A DNA stretch of 64,000 nucleotides from Paractinoplanes polyasparticus (GTDB lineage: Bacteria; Actinomycetota; Actinomycetes; Mycobacteriales; Micromonosporaceae): contig NZ_JAHWFK010000013.1 of NCBI RefSeq assembly GCF_019710575.1, positions 372,001-436,000 of the forward strand, in the 5' to 3' direction. Of this stretch, positions 26,753 through 34,634 are shown piece after piece. Each line of letters starts with the position of its first letter. The first letter of the stretch is position 1. A model generated the notes under the pieces. That model was not told the origin of the DNA. It saw only the letters and a list, made by a program, of their open reading frames with translations, and did no database searches. A program made the position numbers and the translations under genes.

Positions 26753-27376
26753 CACGGCGATGACCCGGCGGTCGGCGCGGTCGTCCGGGGCCAGGTCGAG
26801 TTTGGCGAAGATGCTGCGGATGTGTTTGTGCACGGCGCCCTCGGTGACCACGAGCTTCTCGGCGATCGCGGTGTTGCCCAGCCCTTCGGCCATCAGCGCC
26901 AGCACGTCGTGCTCGCGCGGGCTGAGCCGGGCCAGCGCGTCGTCCGGCCGGTTGCGCGCGAGCAGCAGGCCGACCACCTCGGGGTCGATCGCCGTGCCGC
27001 CGCCCGCCACCCGGTGCAGCGCCTCGAGGAACTCCTCGACCCGGCCCACCCGCTCCTTGAGCAGGTAGCCCAGGCCGGCGGCGCCACCGGCCAGCAGGTC
27101 GGTGGCGAAGGCCTGTTCCACGTACGCCGAGAGCACGAGCACGGCGAGGCCGGGCAACCGCCGGCGCGCCTCGACCGCCGCGACGATGCCCTCGTCGGTG
27201 TGCGTGGGCGGCATCCGCACGTCGACGATCGCCACGTCCGGCTTGTGCTCGTCCACGGCAGCCAGGAACGCGGCCGGATCCTCCGCCGTCGCCACCACGT
27301 CGAGCGACTCGGCGCGCAGCAGCAACGCCAAGCCCTCGCGCAGCAGCGGGTCGTCCTCGGCGATCACGATCCGCAC
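26732..27376 (-). CDS. NarL/FixJ family response regulator
   Basis: A 214-residue regulator. Receiver domain: acidic pair in VIAEDDPLLREGL, phospho-acceptor Asp52 in VAIVDVRMPP, conserved Lys107 in YLLKERV. LuxR-type HTH at about 150-214: LSPREHDVLALMAEGLGNTAIAEKL then VHKHIRSIFAKLDL. GTG start at 27376 lies within the last 13 bases of the kinase gene, so they are coupled. The MacB-type transporter downstream on the same strand is the likely target. Confidence 0.93.
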   Translation of the reverse strand: MRIVIAEDDPLLREGLALLLRAESLDVVATAEDPAAFLAAVDEHKPDVAIVDVRMPPTHTDEGIVAAVEARRRLPGLAVLVLSAYVEQAFATDLLAGGAAGLGYLLKERVGRVEEFLEALHRVAGGGTAIDPEVVGLLLARNRPDDALARLSPREHDVLALMAEGLGNTAIAEKLVVTEGAVHKHIRSIFAKLDLAPDDRADRRVIAVLRYLRK

Positions 27377-28590
27377 GGCAGCTCCACTCGCAGGGTTGTC
27401 GGCCCGCCGGCCGGGCTGGTCAGGGTCAGGCTTCCGTCGTACGCCTCGACGCGCCGCCGGATGCCGGTGATCCCGGATCCGGCGTCCTCGTCGGCGCCGC
27501 CGCGGCCGTTGTCCTCGATGCTGATCTTCAACTGCTGATCCTCGATGCGCACGGTGACCCCGGCCGCGGTCGCGCCGCTGTGCTTGGTGATGTTCGTGAG
27601 CGCCTCGGCCACCACGAAGTAGGCGGTGGCCTCGACCGAGACGGCACACCGGCGGGGCAGCTCGACGTCGAGGCGGCAGGGCACGCCGCAGTCGGCGGCC
27701 AGACCGGCCAGCGCGCCGTCGAGGCCGCGGCCGTCGAGCACCGGCGGGAGGATGCCGCGGACGACCGTACGCAGCTCAGCCAGGGCCTGTTCGGCCGCGG
27801 CCTGGGCCCGTTCCAGCACGTCGGCGGCCATCGCCGGGTCACGGGCGACCGCCCGCCGGGCCGCGCCGAGCAGCACGCTCACCGCGACCAGGCGGTTCTG
27901 CGCGCCGTCGTGCAGCGAGCGCTCGATGCGGCGGAGTTCGGCCGCGTGCGCGTCGAGGGCGGCCGCCCGGGTCGCGGTCAGCTCGACGATGCGCAGCGAG
28001 AGGTCAGTGCCGGGCGGCGGGGCGAGCAGACGGCGCCCCGGCCAGGCCTGGGCCCGGGCCAGCCACGGGCCCGCAAAGAAGCCGACGGCCAGCCAGGCCA
28101 CGCCGTACAGGCCGACCGCCAGCGCGTCGAGCTGGGTGTGCACCGACCAGAACACCAGCCCGGGCGCCGAGTTGGCCGGCACCAGCCACCACCAGAACGG
28201 GTACGTCAGGTCCTGCACCGCCGAGAGCGGGATGGTCAGGCTGAAGATGCTGATCACGAACCCGAGCGTCGCGTGCTCGACCAGCCAGGCCACCTCGCGC
28301 CACACCGCCGGGTCGCTCCAGGCGCGCAGGCCCGGCGCCAGCGGCTCGGGACCGACGATCTCGGGGCCCCAGCGCGAGAGACGGGCCCTCTCCCGGTCGG
28401 CCACCGCGCGGACCGCCCGGACGGCGGTCGGCGCGAACACCAGGCCGACGCCGGCCAGGCTGGTCACCGCCACGATGAACAGCCAGAACAGCAGGGCGAG
28501 GGCGAGCACCGCCGTGCCGAGCCCGCCGACGAGCCGTTCGAGGGCGTCGACCGCGGCGTGCGTGCGGCGCCGTAGCCCGTCGAGGGTCAT
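27364..28590 (-). CDS. NarL-type sensor histidine kinase
   Basis: A 408-residue membrane kinase. The N-terminal half (about residues 30-190) has four or so hydrophobic segments resembling the actinobacterial putative sensor domain seen in such kinases. The HisKA_3 dimerisation helix carries the phospho-acceptor His in LRRIERSLHDGAQNRLVAVSV. The HATPase domain shows the N-box ALTNITKHSGA and G-box EDNGRGG then GSGITGIRRRVEAYDG. ATG 28590 is preferred over the GTG nine bases upstream, as AAGG precedes it at suitable spacing. Signal unknown; antibiotic or envelope stress is a common input for kinase/MacB-type neighbourhoods. Confidence 0.92.
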   Translation of the reverse strand: MTLDGLRRRTHAAVDALERLVGGLGTAVLALALLFWLFIVAVTSLAGVGLVFAPTAVRAVRAVADRERARLSRWGPEIVGPEPLAPGLRAWSDPAVWREVAWLVEHATLGFVISIFSLTIPLSAVQDLTYPFWWWLVPANSAPGLVFWSVHTQLDALAVGLYGVAWLAVGFFAGPWLARAQAWPGRRLLAPPPGTDLSLRIVELTATRAAALDAHAAELRRIERSLHDGAQNRLVAVSVLLGAARRAVARDPAMAADVLERAQAAAEQALAELRTVVRGILPPVLDGRGLDGALAGLAADCGVPCRLDVELPRRCAVSVEATAYFVVAEALTNITKHSGATAAGVTVRIEDQQLKISIEDNGRGGADEDAGSGITGIRRRVEAYDGSLTLTSPAGGPTTLRVELPCGS

Positions 28591-28600
28591 AGCCCGCACC

Positions 28601-29965
28601 TTAAGGCACGGGTTCGAGCAACCGCGCCGCGTCGACCGGCTTGTGGGATGCCCAGATGGCGGCGTTCAGGACGGCCCAGGCCACACCGAGCAGCACGGCG
28701 GCGATCGTCTCGCTCAGCGGGCTCCAGCCCAGATAGACCCACGAGCCGGCACTGACGGTGAGAACGGCGGCGGCCACCGTGCCGGCCGTGGCGCGTCGCG
28801 GCCGGGTCAGACGCCTCGACAGCAGCCATGTCAGCAGGCCGATCGCCGCGGCCAGCTGCGCGGTCTGACCGGCAGCGAGGGCGGCCAGCGCCGGACCGGC
28901 CTCGCTCACCGGCAGCGGTCCCTCATATTCGGCGGCGGACGGGAAGAACACGTCGGGCGGCCCCTGCCACGAAGGCGGGTCGATGACGGCGAGGATCAAC
29001 GTGAGGACGGCCAGGGGCGCGATCGGGGCGAGGCTGTTGAGCAGGCTCCGACGCCGCCACCAGGCATGAGCCAGCGCGACGACTGCTGCCGCGCCGAGCA
29101 GCATCTCAGGGCTGACCGAGGTGGCCAGGTCGAGCGCGAAGCGGTAGCCGTCGGAGGTCCACTGTCCCCGCGCCCAGGCGGCGACGGCGTCGTCGGCCGC
29201 GGCGACCCCGCTGAGCTCGACGATCAGCGGAACGGCGGCGACGAGGAAGGCGGCCAGCAGGACGAGGGCTCCGAGGCTGGCCAGCACGGGGACCACCCGT
29301 CCGCCGACCAGGGTTCTGATCCGCAGGGGCGCCGCGACCGATGCGAGCCGGCGTGTCAGCCCGGCCGGCACGCTCGGCGGGTGGTTACCCAGCCAGCGGC
29401 CCGCGAGCACGAGACCGACGAGCAGCACGGTGAGCACGGCCAGGGCGCCGCCGGCCCGGCCGGCGCGGGCGGCGAGCACGTCGTACGAGGCGCCGGCCAG
29501 ATAGCTGCCCCCGACCAGCCACAGCGCCCAGCCCACCGCGGCCGGGCTGTGCCAGGTCGCGAACCTCCGGTACGACACCCCGTTCATCCCGGCCAGGCGG
29601 GGCACCAGCGTGCGCGCGCCGACCACCCACTGTCCGAAGAAGACGGCGCGCCCGCCGTGCTTGTCGAAGATGCGCTCGGCCCGCTGCCAGTGTCGTTCCT
29701 TCACCCACCGCGCCCGCGGTCCCCGGCGCCGGCCGATGAAGTATCCGGCCGTGCCACCGAGGACCGCCGCCCCCGTTGCGACCAGCGCGGCGGGCCCGAT
29801 GCCGACCACCCCCTCGTTGGCCAGCAGGCCCAGCGCGACGAGCGCGGTCGCCGACGGCAGCACCAGCCCGGCGAGCAGCGCCGCCTCCGCGGCCACGAGC
29901 GCAGCGACGACGATCAGCACCAGCCCCGCGGGCAGTCCCCCGATCAGATCGCCGACCATCTGCAC
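28601..29965 (-). CDS. DedA/SNARE-associated protein with degenerate PAP2-like C-terminal half
   Basis: A 454-residue polytopic membrane protein. Residues about 15-170 are a DedA (VTT) domain: an early Glu in VAAEAALLAGLVLPSATAL and the motif VFFGQWVVGARTLVPRLAGMNGVSYRRF. Residues about 230-440 have the layout of a PAP2 lipid phosphatase (AAADDAVAAWARGQW, VSPEMLLG, then GSWVYLGWSPLSETIAAVLLGVAW), but the catalytic PSGH is replaced by PVSEAG and the SR-x5-H-x3-D triad by SW...SPLSE. DedA-PAP2 fusions are known as lipid-handling enzymes; here phosphatase activity is probably lost. It lies just downstream of, and on the same strand as, no obvious partner; the kinase gene follows ten bases later. 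Confidence 0.82.
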   Translation of the reverse strand: MQMVGDLIGGLPAGLVLIVVAALVAAEAALLAGLVLPSATALVALGLLANEGVVGIGPAALVATGAAVLGGTAGYFIGRRRGPRARWVKERHWQRAERIFDKHGGRAVFFGQWVVGARTLVPRLAGMNGVSYRRFATWHSPAAVGWALWLVGGSYLAGASYDVLAARAGRAGGALAVLTVLLVGLVLAGRWLGNHPPSVPAGLTRRLASVAAPLRIRTLVGGRVVPVLASLGALVLLAAFLVAAVPLIVELSGVAAADDAVAAWARGQWTSDGYRFALDLATSVSPEMLLGAAAVVALAHAWWRRRSLLNSLAPIAPLAVLTLILAVIDPPSWQGPPDVFFPSAAEYEGPLPVSEAGPALAALAAGQTAQLAAAIGLLTWLLSRRLTRPRRATAGTVAAAVLTVSAGSWVYLGWSPLSETIAAVLLGVAWAVLNAAIWASHKPVDAARLLEPVP

Positions 29966-30217
29966 GCAGGCAGCCTATGGACCCGCGCGCCTCAGGCGGA
30001 TCGGTGAAATACCCCTAAGACGCGCTCGGCGCGGAGCACCCGCAAATTCCTTATCCCGATATCGCGGTGCCGAAACGTCTCATTACCCATCCTCTTTTCG
30101 GCCATCGACCTTCCGGGTTACCCGGCGTGTTGAATGGCGTGTTCCGGTGCTCGGAGATGCTTTCCTGATCATGCAACACGGAATTGGCGATAAAACCCTC
30201 CGGAAAAGGAGTTGGAC

Positions 30218-30631
30218 ATGAACAAGGTGACGCGGATCCTGACCACGGCCGGCCTCGGCCTGCTGGCCGGCGTGGCTTTCGGGGTCGGCCCGGCCCAGGC
30301 CGCCGACGTGTCGGCGCCGAGCGCGGCCAAGTCCCAGACCGGCGCCAGCCAGGCCGACCGGTTCCGCGACCGCGACGTGGTCGTCGGCTACTACCGGTCC
30401 TACCGAGCCTGTGACCTGGCCGGACGAATCGGTGAGCGGTTCGGCCGGTGGGACGACTACGACTGCGACTTCCAGCGCCGGGGCTTCCACCGCGGCAAGT
30501 TCGCCCTCGAGGTGGAGCGCGGCTGGGACTGGGGCCGGCCGGGCCACCACCGGTTCGGTGACCGGGACCGCTTCGGCGACCGCGACCGTTTCGACGATCG
30601 TGGGCACCGCGGGCCGCACCGCCGCGGGTAA
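30218..30631 (+). CDS. small secreted Arg/Asp/Gly-rich protein of unknown function
   Basis: A 137-residue exported protein not recognised as a family. Residues 1 to about 33 form a signal peptide ending VGPAQAAD. The mature part has only two Cys (YRACDLAGRIGERF and DDYDCDFQ), which could form one disulphide, and an Arg/Asp/Phe-rich end with HRFGDRDRFGDRDRFDDRGH, an imperfect repeat. The ATG at 30218 follows AAAAGGAG at six bases; a TTG six bases earlier is unlikely. Monocistronic: a long leader upstream and a hairpin at 30743 downstream. A cell-surface or spore-related role is only a guess. Confidence 0.75.
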   Translation: MNKVTRILTTAGLGLLAGVAFGVGPAQAADVSAPSAAKSQTGASQADRFRDRDVVVGYYRSYRACDLAGRIGERFGRWDDYDCDFQRRGFHRGKFALEVERGWDWGRPGHHRFGDRDRFGDRDRFDDRGHRGPHRRG

Positions 30632-30742
30632 TGCTTTCGTAAATACATTCCCGGACGGGCCCGGACGCGCGCCCGAATAGAATTCCCGAAAGGAGGCGCC
30701 CCAGGAAACAATTCACTTCTCACAACCCCACAGGTCCCCGGC

Positions 30743-30773
30743 CGGTGCCGGGCGCATCCAGCGCCCGGCACCG
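30743..30773 (+). terminator. perfect 13-bp stem hairpin
   Basis: CGGTGCCGGGCGC, five-base loop, GCGCCCGGCACCG: a fully paired, very GC-rich stem about 110 bases after the stop of the small secreted protein and 100 bases before the CopC-like gene. No T-run follows. Best read as the terminator of the upstream gene. Confidence 0.65.
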
Positions 30774-30873
30774 CCGCTGTGTTCCCGGGAACTTCGGCAC
30801 GTCCGGGAGCGACCAACCCGGGGAACTACGATGGCGCCACGAACGCCCGCGACGGGAAGGACCCGCTCAACTC

Positions 30874-31473
30874 ATGGACAAGCCCCGCCGCCCCGGCCCG
30901 ATCCGCCTGCTTGTCGCGCTCGCCGCGATGCTGGCCGTGCTGCTGCCCGGCGCCCCGGCGTTCGCCCACAACGCGCTGGCTCAGGCCACCCCGGCCAAGG
31001 GCGCCACTGTCACCAAGGCCCCGACCAGCGTCAAGCTGAAGTTCCTGCAGAAGCTCAACCCCGACTACACGACGATCACCGTCACCGGCGCCGCCAGGGT
31101 CCAGACTTCCGAACCCGAGGTCGAGGGGGCGACCGGAACGGTCACCTTCGACGCGTTGGCCAACGGCGCCTACACGGTCGCGTACCGCGTGGTCTCCAAG
31201 GACGGCCACACCGTCCAGGGTTCCTACAAGTTCACGGTGGCCGACCCGTCCGCCACCGCCGAACCCCCCGCCGCCGCCCCCACCACGCCGGCCGCCGACG
31301 AATCCCTGGTCGCCGTGCCGCCGCCGGCCAGTAGTGCCCCCGCCACCACCGAGCTGGCCTCCGATCAGGACGACTCCGGGGGCAACGGCCTGCTGATCGC
31401 GCTGATCGTCGCGGGCCTCGCCGTCGTGGCTCTCGGCATCTTCCTGGTCACCCGTCGCCGCAAGACGAGCTGA
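30874..31473 (+). CDS. CopC-domain copper-binding exported protein with C-terminal membrane anchor
   Basis: A 199-residue protein. The signal peptide ends PGAPAFA, and the mature chain starts with His (HNALAQATPAKGATV), as required for the N-terminal copper site of CopC. The CopC fold follows, with PTSVKLKFLQKLNPDYTTITV and the second conserved block GAYTVAYRVVSKDGHTVQGSYKFTV containing the other His ligand. A Pro/Ala/Thr-rich linker and one membrane helix (LLIALIVAGLAVVALGIFLV) with basic tail complete it, so it is displayed outside the cell and tethered. One base separates its stop from the next gene, but a functional link to that oxidoreductase is not evident. No CopD/YcnI gene adjoins. 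Confidence 0.9.
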   Translation: MDKPRRPGPIRLLVALAAMLAVLLPGAPAFAHNALAQATPAKGATVTKAPTSVKLKFLQKLNPDYTTITVTGAARVQTSEPEVEGATGTVTFDALANGAYTVAYRVVSKDGHTVQGSYKFTVADPSATAEPPAAAPTTPAADESLVAVPPPASSAPATTELASDQDDSGGNGLLIALIVAGLAVVALGIFLVTRRRKTS

Positions 31474-31474
31474 C

Positions 31475-32608
31475 ATGGCCGCCCTGGGCGTCGCCGTCAT
31501 CGGTTTCGGCTGGATGGGCCGGGTGCACACGCAGGCGTACGCCCGGGTGCCCCACCACTTCCCCACGGCGCCGACAGTGCGATTGGTCTCGGTGGCCGAC
31601 GACGTGCCCGGCCGGGCCGCCGAGGCTGCCCAGCGCTACGGCTTCGAGGAGTCGACCGCCGAGTGGCGGCGCCTCGTCGGCGATCCGCGGGTCGCGGCGG
31701 TCAGCATCACGGCGCCCAACTTCCTGCACCGCGAGATGGGCAGCGCGTTCGCGGCGGCCGGCCAGCACATCTGGATCGAGAAGCCGGTGGGCCTGACGGC
31801 GGCCGACGCGCGCGCCATCGCCGGCGACGTGCAGGTCACCGTCGGGTTCAACTACCGGAACGCCCCGGCCGTCGAGAAGGCCCGGGCGATCGTCGCCGCC
31901 GGCGAGATCGGCACGGTCACGCACGCCCGGTTCCGCTTCCTGAGCGACTACGCCGCCCACCCCGACGGCGCGCTGAGCTGGCGGTTCGAGCGGGCCCGGG
32001 GCGGCAACGGGGTGCTCGGCGACCTGGGCGCCCACGGCGTCGACCTGGTGCGCTTCCTGCTCGGCGAAATCGACGCGCTGGTGGCCGACACGGCCGTCTT
32101 CATCCCCGAGAGGCCGCGACCGGCCGCCGCCACGGCCGGCCACCAGCGGGGCAGCGGGCCGCCCGGTCCGGTCGAGAACGACGACTGGCTCGGCAGCCTG
32201 CTGCGGATGGCCTCGGGGGCCCGGGTCACGCTCGACTGCAGCCGGGTGGCAGTGGGCGAGCAGAACAGCTACGGCTTCGAGATCCATGGCACGGCGGGCG
32301 CGCTGTTCTGGGACTTCCGCCGGATGGGCGAGCTGGGCGTCGGCGCCGGGCCGTCCTATCAGGACGAGCCGGTGCGCACGGTTCACGTCGGTCCCCTCGA
32401 CGGAGACTTCGGGGCGTTCCAGCCCGGCGCCGGCATCCCGATGGGCTACGACGACCTCAAGGTCATCGAGGCCGCGCGCTTCCTGCGGTCGGTGGCGGAC
32501 GGCCGGCCGTACGGGCCGACGCTGGCCGACGCGATCCGGGCCGCCGAGGCCCTGGAGGCGATGGAGCAGTCCGCCGCCTCGGGCCAGTGGATCACGCTGG
32601 GTCGTTGA
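31475..32608 (+). CDS. Gfo/Idh/MocA family oxidoreductase
   Basis: A 377-residue NAD(P)-dependent dehydrogenase, usually acting on sugars, inositols or their amino derivatives. Rossmann motif VAVIGFGWMGRVHTQAYAR at residues 6-24; the family signature EKPVGLTAADARAI with the catalytic Lys follows NFLHREMGSAFAAAGQHIWI; the C-terminal beta-sheet domain starts VTVGFNYRNAPAV and contains DLGAHGVDLVRFLLG with the conserved Asp/His. Standard length. Its stop overlaps by 17 bases the end of the convergent SRPBCC gene. Substrate unknown. Confidence 0.92.
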   Translation: MAALGVAVIGFGWMGRVHTQAYARVPHHFPTAPTVRLVSVADDVPGRAAEAAQRYGFEESTAEWRRLVGDPRVAAVSITAPNFLHREMGSAFAAAGQHIWIEKPVGLTAADARAIAGDVQVTVGFNYRNAPAVEKARAIVAAGEIGTVTHARFRFLSDYAAHPDGALSWRFERARGGNGVLGDLGAHGVDLVRFLLGEIDALVADTAVFIPERPRPAAATAGHQRGSGPPGPVENDDWLGSLLRMASGARVTLDCSRVAVGEQNSYGFEIHGTAGALFWDFRRMGELGVGAGPSYQDEPVRTVHVGPLDGDFGAFQPGAGIPMGYDDLKVIEAARFLRSVADGRPYGPTLADAIRAAEALEAMEQSAASGQWITLGR

Positions 32609-33086
32609 GATCCTCGCGGCCGGGCGGGACTGAGCGGCCGGGCGGGACTGAGCGGCTGAAGCGGCGGCTCAGCTCGGCCAGGCGGGCGCGTTGGACCGAG
32701 GTGGCCTGCTTGCGGACGAACGAGCGCAGCACGGCCGGCGAGCTGACCTCGATCGTCTCGGTGAGGGCGGTACCGGCGCCTGCCGGGGCCAGGTCGACGG
32801 TCGCGCTCAGGCGGACGCCGCCGGGGCTGACCACCCGGCTGACCAGGCGGCGGTCGGGATCGAAGCCGGTGAGCGTGACACGAATGGGATTGTTCCAGTG
32901 GAACGGGCCCAGCGGGATGCGCTCGACGGCGACGTACGAGGTCTCGTCGCCCCTCGCGCGGATGTCACGAACGGCTACGACCAGCGGGGACAGGCCGACG
33001 TAGCTCCGCGGGTCGATCAGGTGGGCATAGACCGCCGACGGCGCGGCGACGAGCTGGACGGTGTCGCTGAACCGGTCGGTCGGCAT
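32592..33086 (-). CDS. SRPBCC (START-like) family protein
   Basis: A 164-residue protein with the polyketide-cyclase/START-like fold: opening DRFSDTVQLVAAPSAVYAHLID, middle FHWNNPIRVTLTGFDPDRRLV, and a last strand-helix GTALTETIEVSSPAVLRSFVRKQ. Such proteins bind hydrophobic ligands in a central cavity; the ligand here is unknown. The C-terminal tail contains RSVPPG twice, from an exact 18-base tandem duplication at 32616-32651. Convergent with the oxidoreductase gene. Confidence 0.82.
   Translation of the reverse strand: MPTDRFSDTVQLVAAPSAVYAHLIDPRSYVGLSPLVVAVRDIRARGDETSYVAVERIPLGPFHWNNPIRVTLTGFDPDRRLVSRVVSPGGVRLSATVDLAPAGAGTALTETIEVSSPAVLRSFVRKQATSVQRARLAELSRRFSRSVPPGRSVPPGREDLNDPA
32616..32651. 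repeat. 18-bp exact tandem duplication inside a coding tail
   Basis: Two identical 18-base units (32616-32633 and 32634-32651), in frame in the SRPBCC gene, giving RSVPPG twice. Probably a recent slippage event in a dispensable tail. Confidence 0.85.
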
Positions 33087-33206
33087 GGATGAGGATCGTA
33101 CGACTTTATTTAAGGATGTTTAAGAAGCGGTCTTGACCTGACATCGATGTCGCTCTTTATTGTTAAGCCTCTTGCCAATCCCCTCAACGGCAGACGAGGT
33201 ATCCCC

Positions 33207-33989
33207 ATGAAGAAGCGCACGCTGCTCGCCGCCGCGCTGTCCACGGCCGTCGTGGCCGGGCTCGGCGTCCTCGGCATCACCAACGCCAACGCGGCCGCCC
33301 TCAACCCCGCCGTCGCCCCGGGCGGCAACTTCAACCTCTCGGTCTGGTCGCTGCAACTGCCCATCGGCTCCCCCGGCGCACCCCAGACCATCCAGCCGGC
33401 CCAGCTCAAGGGGGCCAACGGGTACTCCAACCCGACGTACTTCTGGACCGACAAGAACGACGGGTCGATGACCTTCTGGGCGCCGGAGAAGGGCGTGACC
33501 ACGCCCAACTCCAAATACGCCCGCTCCGAGCTGCGCGAGATGAACACCAACGGCTCGGCCGCCAACTGGGCGCTGGCGGGCAACCACACGCTCAGCGCCG
33601 ACCTGCGGATCGTCTCGGTGACCAAGAACGTCGCCGTCGGCCAGGTCAAGCTGGGCACCGGCGGGCCGTCGACCAAGCCGCTGCTCGAGCTCTACTACCG
33701 GGCCAACGGCGACATCTACCTCGGCCAGCAGCGCAGCCCGACCGACGGCCAGACGCTGCACAAGCTGGGCAACGTGGCGCTCGGCCAGCGGTGGACCTAC
33801 GTGCTCAACGTGCGGGGCAACCAGGCGAGCGTCACCATCAACGGCAGCCGGACGAACTACACGATCCCGTCGTCGTTCAACCCGTACAAGCAGTACTTCA
33901 AGGCCGGCTCGTACAACCAGTCGTCCTCGGAGAGCACCTCGAACGGCGCCAAGGTGAAGTTCTACAGCCTCACGGTGAGCCACGCCTAG
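33207..33989 (+). CDS. polysaccharide lyase family 7 (alginate lyase-type) secreted protein
   Basis: A 260-residue exported enzyme. Signal peptide to about residue 31 (ends NANAA). The PL7 jelly-roll is identified by three landmarks: YARSELREM (RxELR, first conserved block), VAVGQVKLG where many members have QIH, and the closing YFKAGSYNQSSS (YFKAGxYxQ). PL7 enzymes cut alginate or related uronans by beta-elimination. In the central block the His of QIH is Lys, so specificity or activity may differ from classical alginate lyases. ATG 33207 lies directly before MKKRTLL; an upstream ATG at 33147 would precede the signal peptide with 20 unfitting residues. Confidence 0.87.
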   Translation: MKKRTLLAAALSTAVVAGLGVLGITNANAAALNPAVAPGGNFNLSVWSLQLPIGSPGAPQTIQPAQLKGANGYSNPTYFWTDKNDGSMTFWAPEKGVTTPNSKYARSELREMNTNGSAANWALAGNHTLSADLRIVSVTKNVAVGQVKLGTGGPSTKPLLELYYRANGDIYLGQQRSPTDGQTLHKLGNVALGQRWTYVLNVRGNQASVTINGSRTNYTIPSSFNPYKQYFKAGSYNQSSSESTSNGAKVKFYSLTVSHA

Positions 33990-34012
33990 TCCCGTCAACC
34001 GGCCTGAAGAGG

Positions 34013-34040
34013 GCAGCCGCCGGGCTAGCTCGGCGGCTGC
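34013..34040. terminator. bidirectional hairpin between convergent genes
   Basis: GCAGCCGCCG and CGGCGGCTGC pair perfectly around an eight-base loop that contains the TetR stop codon. It lies 24 bases after the lyase stop and works symmetrically for both convergent transcripts. Confidence 0.7.
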
Positions 34041-34573
34041 CGCAACGCGTTCGACAGCGTGCGGGTGAGCAGGTCGAGCACGTGGTGGCGGGACTCCTCG
34101 GGCCGCTGGGCACGGTATTCCCAGGCCGCGTAGAGCTGGCTCCAGAGCAGGGTGATCACCCAGTCCGGCGGCAGCGCGGGGTCGATCGAGCCGTCGGCAC
34201 GGCCGCGTTCGATGACGCCGACCAGGAACTGCTCGTCCTGCGACTCCCAGCATTCCCCGGCCTGGCCGCTGAACATCAGGGACAGCAGCGAGCCCAGGTC
34301 GAAATACTCCCGGCAGAGCCGGAGCAGCGCCTCGGCCCCGGTGCCTCGGTTGAGGTCGGCCAGGGTGGCGGCCCGCCCGAGACGCTCGCCGCCCTCGGTG
34401 GCGACGGCGGCGAGAAGGTCGGCGCGCTCGCCGAAATAGCGGTGCAGTGTGGTCCGCCCGACCTGCGCCGCGGCGGCGATGTCGCCCAGCGAGCAGGCCG
34501 GATTGCCGGCCAGCAGGTGGATCGCGGCATCGATGATCGCCTGCCGCGTGCGGTTCTTGACTCCGGAGGTCAC
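34025..34573 (-). CDS. TetR family regulator of the divergent ABC exporter
   Basis: A 182-residue repressor-like protein. HTH at residues about 8-52: RTRQAIIDAAIHLLAGNPAC, then GDIAAAAQVGRTTLHRYFGERADLL. The C-terminal ligand domain is standard (WVITLLWSQLYAAWEYRAQRPEE near the end). It is transcribed away from the ABC exporter at 34635, with 61 bases between the two starts; the palindrome at 34608 is the likely operator. The arrangement suggests induction of the exporter by its own substrate. Confidence 0.9.
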   Translation of the reverse strand: MTSGVKNRTRQAIIDAAIHLLAGNPACSLGDIAAAAQVGRTTLHRYFGERADLLAAVATEGGERLGRAATLADLNRGTGAEALLRLCREYFDLGSLLSLMFSGQAGECWESQDEQFLVGVIERGRADGSIDPALPPDWVITLLWSQLYAAWEYRAQRPEESRHHVLDLLTRTLSNALRQPPS

Positions 34574-34607
34574 GGCAATACTGTACGGGAATTGTCATTG
34601 CCCGAGA

Positions 34608-34625
34608 TGGAACAACTGTGTTCCA
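34608..34625. promoter_or_regulatory. putative TetR operator
   Basis: TGGAACA, four-base centre, TGTTCCA: a perfect inverted repeat in the 61-base gap between the divergent TetR and ABC exporter starts, ending nine bases before the exporter ATG. Position and symmetry fit a TetR-dimer site that blocks translation-proximal transcription of the exporter. Confidence 0.65.
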
Positions 34626-34634
34626 CTACGAACC

